NCBI GenBank assembly: GCA_013316395.1
Contig: WSMU01000019.1
Location: 1 to 18,815, forward strand
Reading direction: 5' to 3'
Source of the DNA: Alphaproteobacteria bacterium
GTDB taxonomy: Bacteria; Pseudomonadota; Alphaproteobacteria; Rs-D84
DNA length: 18,815 bases
Position numbers and translations under genes: made by a program. The notes under the pieces are model-generated. The model worked only from the letters and a program-made list of their open reading frames with translations. It was not told where the DNA came from and did not search any database. Below are positions 7,944 through 12,944 of this stretch, in pieces (positions within the stretch are counted from its first letter, which is position 1; each line of letters opens with the position of its first letter).

Positions 7944-7971
7944 TTGAATTTTGAATTTATTCTGATACGAT
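7944..7971 (+). promoter_or_regulatory. Promoter of the DUF2147-valS-thioesterase unit
   Basis: TTGAAT (7944-7949) and TACGAT (7966-7971) are 16 nt apart, with an extended -10 TG at 7963-7964. AAGGG lies before the ATG at 8000. A consensus TATAAT at 7904-7909 has no clear -35 and is a second candidate. Confidence 0.6.
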
Positions 7972-7999
7972 TAAACAGTACATTTTATAAGGGATTGCG

Positions 8000-8524
8000 A
8001 TGAAAAAAGTTCTATTTTTTATGCTTGCTGCAATGTTTGTGCCGGTTGTTGGTGATGCGGCGGCTTTGACGGGGCTGTATCAGACGATTGATGACAAAAC
8101 AAATCAGCCTAAATCGATTGTGGCTTTGTATGAATATACCGATGATGACGATGTGGCGCTGGCGGGGCGTATTGTTGCGCTATATGGCCCGGATGGCAAG
8201 ATTGCGGAAACAATTGCAAATCCGGTAAAGGTTGCCGATAAGGTCAAAGGGGCGCCTAAATTTGTAGGGCTGGATATTATCTGGGATATGGAATGGGACG
8301 ATGATGATTCCCAATACGAAGACGGCAAGATTATGGACCCCCAGTCTGGGAAAGTTTACTCGTCTGTTATCTGGCAGGATGCGCCGGGTACGTTAAATGT
8401 TCGTGGCAAGATAGGGCCGATTGGCCGTACTCAGCATTGGCGTACACTGGATGCGGCGGCTATGCCGGCAGAACTAAAAAATATTGATATGTCAAAATGG
8501 ACACCAAAAACAGGAAACAAATAA
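8000..8524 (+). CDS. DUF2147 family exported protein
   Basis: This 174-aa protein has a Sec signal (about 1-21, ending GDAAA). The rest matches the DUF2147 layout: an opening GLYQTIDDKTNQPKS strand (25-39), LAGRIVALYGPDGK, a central GLDIIWDM segment, an EDGKIMDPQSGKVYSS motif (about 107-122) and LNVRGKIGPIGRTQHW (131-146). These proteins are predicted periplasmic or outer-membrane beta-barrel-like lipocalin folds with no settled function. An acidic DDDD patch in the N-terminal third is notable. valS begins 1 nt after the stop, so the two are probably cotranscribed, although no functional link is obvious. The family call rests on recalled motifs. Confidence 0.8.
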   Translation: MKKVLFFMLAAMFVPVVGDAAALTGLYQTIDDKTNQPKSIVALYEYTDDDDVALAGRIVALYGPDGKIAETIANPVKVADKVKGAPKFVGLDIIWDMEWDDDDSQYEDGKIMDPQSGKVYSSVIWQDAPGTLNVRGKIGPIGRTQHWRTLDAAAMPAELKNIDMSKWTPKTGNK

Positions 8525-8525
8525 G

Positions 8526-10925
8526 ATGAACATTGAACTCGGAAAAAATATTAACCCGCGCGAGATAGAAACCAGGATTCAGCAATTCTGGGATTCAAAC
8601 ACATTTTGGGAAAATGATGTTAAATCGCAAAAGCCTGCTTTTTGCATAATGATGCCCCCGCCAAATGTTACGGGCAATCTGCACATGGGGCATGCATTGG
8701 ATAATGTTTTGACCGATATTGTCTGTCGCTACAAGCGTATGGCCGGCTATGATGTTCTGTGGCAGCCGGGGACAGACCATGCCTCTATTGCAATGCAGTT
8801 AATGGTGGAAAAGGATTTGTCAAAGCGCGGTATAAATCCACGCGCACTGACAAAGCCGGAACTGCTGGATGCCGCGTGGGCGTACAAGGCGGACAAAGGC
8901 GGCCAGATAGTGGCCCAGCTGCACACGCTTGGCACCACCCCCGCGTGGTCCCGTCAGCGTTTCACGATGGATGACGGTCTGTCGCGTGCGGTTATAAAAA
9001 TGTTTGTTAAGATGTACCGCGAAGGATTGATATACAAGGCGCGTCGTCTTGTAAACTGGTGTCCGAAACAACAGACCTCCATTTCTGATTTAGAGGTGGA
9101 TGTGCGCGATGAAAAAGGTAAGTTTTATTACTTTAAGTATCCGTTAAAAGACGGTGGTTTCATAGAGATTGCGACAACCCGTCCCGAAACATTATTCGGC
9201 GACCAGGCCATCGCCATTCATCCTGAAAATGAAAAGCTGAATCACTTAATCGGGAAAACGGCGATTATCCCGCTGACAGATATCGAGATACCGGTTATTG
9301 CCGATGTTCATGCGGACCCGGACAAGGGTACCGGCGCGGTTAAGATTACGCCCGCCCATGACAAGGACGACTGGGAGGTTGGCCTGCGTCATAATTTGAC
9401 CCCGGTATGTGTTTTGACCGGTGATGCGAAAATGTTGGATATTTCCGTTGTGCCTGAAAAGTATCGCGGCATGGACCGTTTTACGGCGCGTGCGGAAATT
9501 ATCAAGGATATAGACGCGGCGGGGCTGCTGATAAAAATCGAAGACAAGGTTATTCCCACGCCATATTCCGAACGCGGTAATGTAGTTGTTGAATACATGG
9601 TTCGTGATGAATGGTTTGTTGATGCTAAAAAGCTGGCCGCCCCTGCGATAAAGGCGGTGGAAGAAGGCAAAATAAAATTTATGCCCGAACACAGGTATAA
9701 CCTGTTCATGTCATGGATGCGTGACATTCATGAATGGTCCATCTCGCGTCAGCTGTGGTGGGGACACCAGATTCCGGCATGGTATGACGACGAGGGAAAC
9801 ATATACGTCGCCGAAACCGAGCAAGAAGCACTGTCTCAGTCGGGTGGTAAAAAATTAACGCGTGATGCATCATGCTTGGATACATGGTTCTCGTCCGGTA
9901 TGTGGCCGTTCTCGACACTTGGGTGGCCTGAAAAGACACCGGAATTGGAAAAGTATTATCCGACAGATTTGCTTTATACCGGACCTGATATCATATTCTT
10001 CTGGGTTGCGCGTATGGTAATGCTGGGGATTTATATTATGGGTGATGTTCCGTTTAAAACGGTTAATTTGCATGGGCTGGTTCGTGACTCCAAGGGACAG
10101 AAAATGTCCAAGACCAAAGGCAACGGTACAGACCCGCTGGATACGGTTGAAAAATTTGGTGCGGATGCGCTGCGTTACTGGATTGCGACGGCGCCGATTG
10201 GTACCGACATCCGCTACAGTGATGACGAGGTAAAGCGCGGCAGCAAGCTGCTGACAAAATTATGGAATGCGTCGAAATATGTTCTTATGAACTTAACGGA
10301 TTTCGAGCCAACTACCACCGCACCGGTTGCGGTCGCGGACCGTTTTATCGAAGATCGCTGGGTGCTGTCGGAATTAAACAAGGCCATCGCGGAAACGCGT
10401 CGCAATTTGGATAAATACGATAACTATAATTCCCGTGCGGCGATTGATACGTTCTTTTATGATGTTTTCTGTGACCAGTATTTGGAGTATATCAAAGACC
10501 GTTTTTGGTCGCCGGAAAATTACGGCCCGGCATCAAAGCTGTCGGCCCAGTGGACATTGTTTGAGGTTTTGCGTGCTGTTCTGGGTCTGTATGCACCATT
10601 TATTCCATTTATCACCGAAGAACTGTGGCAGACAATATATCGCCCGACCGAAGGTGGGGAAACATTGCATCTGACTGCGTATCCGTCTGTTGATGTGTCA
10701 CGTGATACAGATGTGTCGCAAATGCAAATCGCCCAGGATATTATCAAGGCTGTGCGTGGTCTGCGAACCGAGCGCAAGGTCGGTAACGGTGCAAAGCTGG
10801 AGTCTTTAACAATACCGCACGATACGCCGGCCGAACTGTTTGGGGTAATAAAATCAGGGGCGCGGGCGCAGAGTGTTATTGCGAACGGTGATACGGTTGA
10901 TTTTGTTGTCGCACAGAATCTATAA
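8526..10925 (+). CDS. valS: Valyl-tRNA synthetase lacking the C-terminal coiled coil
   Basis: This class I synthetase charges tRNA-Val in the cytoplasm. Signatures are PPPNVTGNLHMGHALDN (44-60, with HMGH), the CP1 editing segment ATTRPETLFGD (216-226), NWCPKQQTSISDLEV (177-191), SISRQLWWGHQIPAW (405-419) and KMSKTKGN (527-534, Thr for the last Ser of KMSKS). The anticodon-binding helical domain spans about 605-760. At 799 aa it is shorter than most bacterial ValRS (about 880-950) because it ends soon after that domain, without the C-terminal coiled-coil arm. The HMGH motif and NW.PK region are bacterial in type, unlike the archaeal-type ValRS known from Rickettsia. The ATG at 8526 is chosen because it follows the upstream TAA directly and has AGGA about 10 nt before it. 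The thioesterase ribosome binding site overlaps its stop. Confidence 0.97.
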   Translation: MNIELGKNINPREIETRIQQFWDSNTFWENDVKSQKPAFCIMMPPPNVTGNLHMGHALDNVLTDIVCRYKRMAGYDVLWQPGTDHASIAMQLMVEKDLSKRGINPRALTKPELLDAAWAYKADKGGQIVAQLHTLGTTPAWSRQRFTMDDGLSRAVIKMFVKMYREGLIYKARRLVNWCPKQQTSISDLEVDVRDEKGKFYYFKYPLKDGGFIEIATTRPETLFGDQAIAIHPENEKLNHLIGKTAIIPLTDIEIPVIADVHADPDKGTGAVKITPAHDKDDWEVGLRHNLTPVCVLTGDAKMLDISVVPEKYRGMDRFTARAEIIKDIDAAGLLIKIEDKVIPTPYSERGNVVVEYMVRDEWFVDAKKLAAPAIKAVEEGKIKFMPEHRYNLFMSWMRDIHEWSISRQLWWGHQIPAWYDDEGNIYVAETEQEALSQSGGKKLTRDASCLDTWFSSGMWPFSTLGWPEKTPELEKYYPTDLLYTGPDIIFFWVARMVMLGIYIMGDVPFKTVNLHGLVRDSKGQKMSKTKGNGTDPLDTVEKFGADALRYWIATAPIGTDIRYSDDEVKRGSKLLTKLWNASKYVLMNLTDFEPTTTAPVAVADRFIEDRWVLSELNKAIAETRRNLDKYDNYNSRAAIDTFFYDVFCDQYLEYIKDRFWSPENYGPASKLSAQWTLFEVLRAVLGLYAPFIPFITEELWQTIYRPTEGGETLHLTAYPSVDVSRDTDVSQMQIAQDIIKAVRGLRTERKVGNGAKLESLTIPHDTPAELFGVIKSGARAQSVIANGDTVDFVVAQNL

Positions 10926-10934
10926 GGGTGTGAA

Positions 10935-11666
10935 ATGACCGACAGGCTGATTGAAAAACGTATTCTGCAGGCGTATCAATGTGACAGATATGGTAATGTG
11001 CGTCCGTTGATATTGATGAACGAACTGCAGGGGGTTGCGGACAAACATGCTGAAATGCTGGGGTGTGGTCGAACATATTTGCTGGAAAATAATCTGGCAT
11101 GGGTGGTAACTCATTATCTGGTAGATATTCTGGAGCTGCCCCGTGAAAACGAAGAGTTGACCTTTGTTACATGGCCATCGTGCCAGGATGCCCTGCGTGC
11201 GACACGCGATTTTGAAATCCGTGGTAACGACGGGCGCCTGATGGTTCGCGCCACATCACAGTGGATATTGATAGACATGGCGCGTCGCCGTCCGCTGCGC
11301 CTGGAGGAGCACTTGCCCGATTGGCCGATTTGCACATCGCGCGCATGGGACCGCACGTTTGAAAAGTTTGCCGACTTTACGCCGCGTAAAACGCATGTGA
11401 TGAAATGTCGCTTTGATGATATTGATGTCAATCAGCATATAAACAACGCGGTCTATGCCGTATGGGCCACGGAAAGCGTTGGGTATGTTTATCGAAATCA
11501 GCATTCGCTGCGCCGGATAGAGCTTAATTTTAAAAAAGAAATCAAGCCCGACACTCCCCAGATAGAGGTGGATGTAATAATCGAAGACAATGTTTCGTAT
11601 CACAAAATTCGCACCGGCGATACAGAGCATGCGTCTGTTATATGCACATGGGCGTCCTTGGAATAG
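10935..11666 (+). CDS. Acyl-ACP thioesterase (FatA/FatB-like, double hotdog)
   Basis: This enzyme would hydrolyse long-chain acyl-ACP to free fatty acid, ending elongation in the cytoplasm. It has 243 aa, typical of bacterial members. Two hotdog folds are suggested: residues 1-125, with the long helix LILMNELQGVADKHAEMLG (25-43) and the W-containing strand SQWILIDMARRRP (108-120), and residues 150-243. The second carries the catalytic motif DVNQHINN (Asp164, Asn166, His168), followed by YAVWATE (174-180), matching the Asp/Asn/His layout described in plant FatB. AAGGG overlaps the valS stop, 6 nt before the ATG, so it is very likely cotranslated with valS. Such enzymes are common in Firmicutes and Bacteroidetes but not a usual feature of Proteobacteria. 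Confidence 0.88.
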   Translation: MTDRLIEKRILQAYQCDRYGNVRPLILMNELQGVADKHAEMLGCGRTYLLENNLAWVVTHYLVDILELPRENEELTFVTWPSCQDALRATRDFEIRGNDGRLMVRATSQWILIDMARRRPLRLEEHLPDWPICTSRAWDRTFEKFADFTPRKTHVMKCRFDDIDVNQHINNAVYAVWATESVGYVYRNQHSLRRIELNFKKEIKPDTPQIEVDVIIEDNVSYHKIRTGDTEHASVICTWASLE

Positions 11667-11668
11667 AT

Positions 11669-11697
11669 TTGATTCATGGTCTTTTCTGTGGTATAAT
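11669..11697 (+). promoter_or_regulatory. Strong predicted promoter of the 172-aa gene
   Basis: TTGATT (11669-11674), a 17-nt spacer and a perfect TATAAT (11692-11697) with an extended TG at 11689-11690. This is among the best promoter matches in the window. AAAGGGG (11712-11718) follows, 7 nt before the ATG. Confidence 0.75.
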
Positions 11698-11725
11698 TAA
11701 CACGTTATAATAAAGGGGTAGCTAA

Positions 11726-12244
11726 ATGGCTTTCGAAAAAAGCACAAAGAAATTACAGACAATGACCGCGTTGGAAGAAATGCGCAAGTCTATGCAGAAG
11801 CTGGGGCCGATTCCAAACGATATGCGTATTTATGATTATGCGGTACATTTCTTTAACATTATTGTAATGTTCCAGGACCAGTATTCGGTCAGTGATCTGG
11901 CTGGGAAACAACCGACAGAAGAGATAAAGCGTCTGGGGATGCATATTTCTAATGCGGGTCGCTGTTCTGATGGGTGGGTTCGCGCCAAAAAGGGGCAGCC
12001 GGTAACCTTGGATAATCTGTATTTGGGTAACGTTGCGGGCCTTTGGACGGCGCCGGCGGCAAAGTTCAGAGCGGAATCCGATGACAAATATGTTCAAAAT
12101 AATATCCAGGCGCAGTTGCGTGGATTTATCAGCGGCCATCGTGAACCGATGATGGATTTAATCAACAAAGTATTAAAGAACACCAAGAGTCCGAATGAAA
12201 ACATCTTTTTCCGCCTGTTCGGCAAAAAAGGAAATGTGAAATAA
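11726..12244 (+). CDS. Conserved-looking cytosolic protein of unknown function
   Basis: I do not recognise this 172-aa protein. It has no signal peptide and no convincing membrane span. The N-terminus is polar and charged (MAFEKSTKKLQTM). A more hydrophobic helix follows (IYDYAVHFFNIIVMF, about 35-49), then a Gly/Trp-bearing core (NAGRCSDGWVRAKKGQPVTLDNLYLGNVAGLW, cut here to its landmarks Cys79, Trp82 and Trp107), and a basic tail ending RLFGKKGNVK. It is a monocistron with its own near-consensus promoter, a strong ribosome binding site and an intrinsic terminator four bases after the stop, which implies an independently and possibly highly expressed gene. Codon use resembles its neighbours. 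It converges on rpmH. Confidence 0.75.
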   Translation: MAFEKSTKKLQTMTALEEMRKSMQKLGPIPNDMRIYDYAVHFFNIIVMFQDQYSVSDLAGKQPTEEIKRLGMHISNAGRCSDGWVRAKKGQPVTLDNLYLGNVAGLWTAPAAKFRAESDDKYVQNNIQAQLRGFISGHREPMMDLINKVLKNTKSPNENIFFRLFGKKGNVK

Positions 12245-12247
12245 GAT

Positions 12248-12269
12248 ACCGCCCTTTGGGCGGTTTTTT
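12248..12269 (+). terminator. Intrinsic terminator of the 172-aa gene
   Basis: CCGCCC (12249-12254) and GGGCGG (12258-12263) pair around TTT, with an extra A-T pair and a six-T tail. Confidence 0.9.
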
Positions 12270-12284
12270 ATGTAGCGATGTATT

Positions 12285-12313
12285 AAAAAATCCCCCAATC
12301 GGGGGATTTTTTT
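12285..12313. terminator. Bidirectional terminator between the 172-aa gene and rpmH
   Basis: TCCCCC (12291-12296) and GGGGGA (12301-12306) form a stem with an AATC loop, flanked by A-runs and T-runs, so it works on both strands. It touches the rpmH stop codon (12312-12314) and is mainly the rpmH terminator. Confidence 0.85.
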
Positions 12314-12464
12314 AGTTTGCCGCCGTAACGGCCAAACGTTTGCGGCCCGCGGCGCGGCGGCTGTTCAATACCGCACGACCGCCCTTGGTCGCCATTCTTG
12401 CGCGGAAACCGTGCGTGCGTACGCGACGGGTTTTCGACGGTTGATAAGTACGTTTTGTTGCCAT
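12312..12464 (-). CDS. rpmH: Large-subunit ribosomal protein bL34
   Basis: This 50-aa, very basic protein has the unmistakable bL34 core: KRTYQPSKTRR, HGFRARMATKGGRAVLNSRR and GRKRL. It is part of the 50S ribosomal subunit. The N-terminus MATKRTYQPS carries a few extra residues compared with the usual MKRT start, and the tail (LAVTAAN) is slightly extended. AAAAGGA sits about 6 nt before the ATG on the minus strand. In most bacteria rpmH is followed by rnpA near the origin; here a terminator follows at once and no rnpA is present in the window. The gene is short enough to be missed by ORF-length filters. Confidence 0.96.
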   Translation of the reverse strand: MATKRTYQPSKTRRVRTHGFRARMATKGGRAVLNSRRAAGRKRLAVTAAN

Positions 12465-12486
12465 AACTAAATCCTTTTGCGTGCGT

Positions 12487-12515
12487 ATTTAACCACAGGT
12501 TTTATAAAAACGCAA
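12487..12515 (-). promoter_or_regulatory. Predicted rpmH promoter
   Basis: On the minus strand TTGCGT (12515-12510), a 17-nt spacer and TTAAAT (12492-12487) with an extended TG. The bases before the -10 (CTGTGGT) match those of the promoter at 11669-11697. Confidence 0.6.
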
Positions 12516-12520
12516 CCTTT

Positions 12521-12616
12521 TTATTTAGATTTTACAAGACCAAGTTTTTTTAGTCCCTCAAGTATCAAATAATAGGCTAAAAGAGCGCTAAATAATCTCC
12601 AAAATGGTAAAAACAT
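12521..12616 (-). CDS. 31-aa hydrophobic small membrane protein (putative)
   Basis: This short frame encodes MFLPFWRLFSALLAYYLILE followed by GLKKLGLVKSK: one hydrophobic helix (about 2-19) and a basic tail, the typical layout of a single-span small membrane protein with its positive tail in the cytoplasm. An AAGG formed by the stop codon of the upstream 61-aa gene lies about 8 nt before its ATG, so translation is likely coupled. Only 10 nt separate the two genes. I do not recognise a family. A chance reading frame cannot be excluded at this length, but the ribosome binding site, coupling and amphipathic design argue for a real gene. Confidence 0.55.
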   Translation of the reverse strand: MFLPFWRLFSALLAYYLILEGLKKLGLVKSK

Positions 12617-12626
12617 ATTGGGTGCC

Positions 12627-12812
12627 TTATTTTTGCTTTGTTTTTCTTTGCGATGCAATTTTGCGCAGGTTGTTTCGCATATCAATCATTCGATTGATAT
12701 TCCACAGCGTTACTGCTGCGTTTAGAAAGATAGCCTTGTTTTTGCGCGAATACATCAGCAACTTGCGTGCGTCGTCTCTCATTTCTTCCAGCATGGAATC
12801 TATTTCGCTCAT
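12627..12812 (-). CDS. 61-aa charged helical protein of unknown function
   Basis: This small protein (MSEIDSMLEEMRDDARKLLM...) is predicted nearly all alpha-helical: an acidic N-terminal helix (1-18), a central mixed helix (KAIFLNAAVTLWNINRMIDM, about 26-45) and a basic C-terminus (RKIASQRKTKQK). It has no signal peptide. A GGAG lies 8 nt before the ATG, and a near-consensus promoter (12835-12862) lies upstream. It is followed closely by the 31-aa membrane peptide gene. The pair is divergent from gyrA and precedes rpmH on the same strand, with no terminator seen between. No family is recognised. Confidence 0.65.
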   Translation of the reverse strand: MSEIDSMLEEMRDDARKLLMYSRKNKAIFLNAAVTLWNINRMIDMRNNLRKIASQRKTKQK

Positions 12813-12834
12813 AGTATCGTCTCCGTTTTTATAA

Positions 12835-12862
12835 ATGATATCACAAATAAAAGTTTTGTCAA
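12835..12862 (-). promoter_or_regulatory. Near-consensus promoter of the small two-gene unit
   Basis: On the minus strand, consensus TTGACA (12862-12857), a 16-nt spacer and TATCAT (12840-12835) with an extended TG. The GGAG ribosome binding site of the 61-aa gene follows. Confidence 0.75.
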
Positions 12863-12884
12863 CAAGAATTTTCGGGTTTATGTC

Positions 12885-12914
12885 TTGACCGAAAGCCTAA
12901 ATTTTTGCTATTGT
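12885..12914 (+). promoter_or_regulatory. Predicted gyrA promoter
   Basis: TTGACC (12885-12890), an 18-nt spacer and TATTGT (12909-12914) with an extended TG (12906-12907). The TTG at 12885 could be read as an early gyrA start, but it lies in the -35 box, so the ATG at 12945 is preferred. It stands back to back with the minus-strand promoter at 12835-12862. Confidence 0.65.
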
Positions 12915-12944
12915 TTGCATGTAAAATATAGGGGAAAAGTAAGT

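Noticed and set aside
12604..12834. Plus-strand 76-codon frame opposite the 61-aa gene
   Set aside because: It has no ribosome binding site or promoter, and the minus-strand frame has both.
12885..12944. Upstream TTG start extending gyrA by 20 codons
   Set aside because: The TTG is part of the predicted -35 box; the ATG at 12945 begins a typical GyrA N-terminus and has GGGGA upstream.
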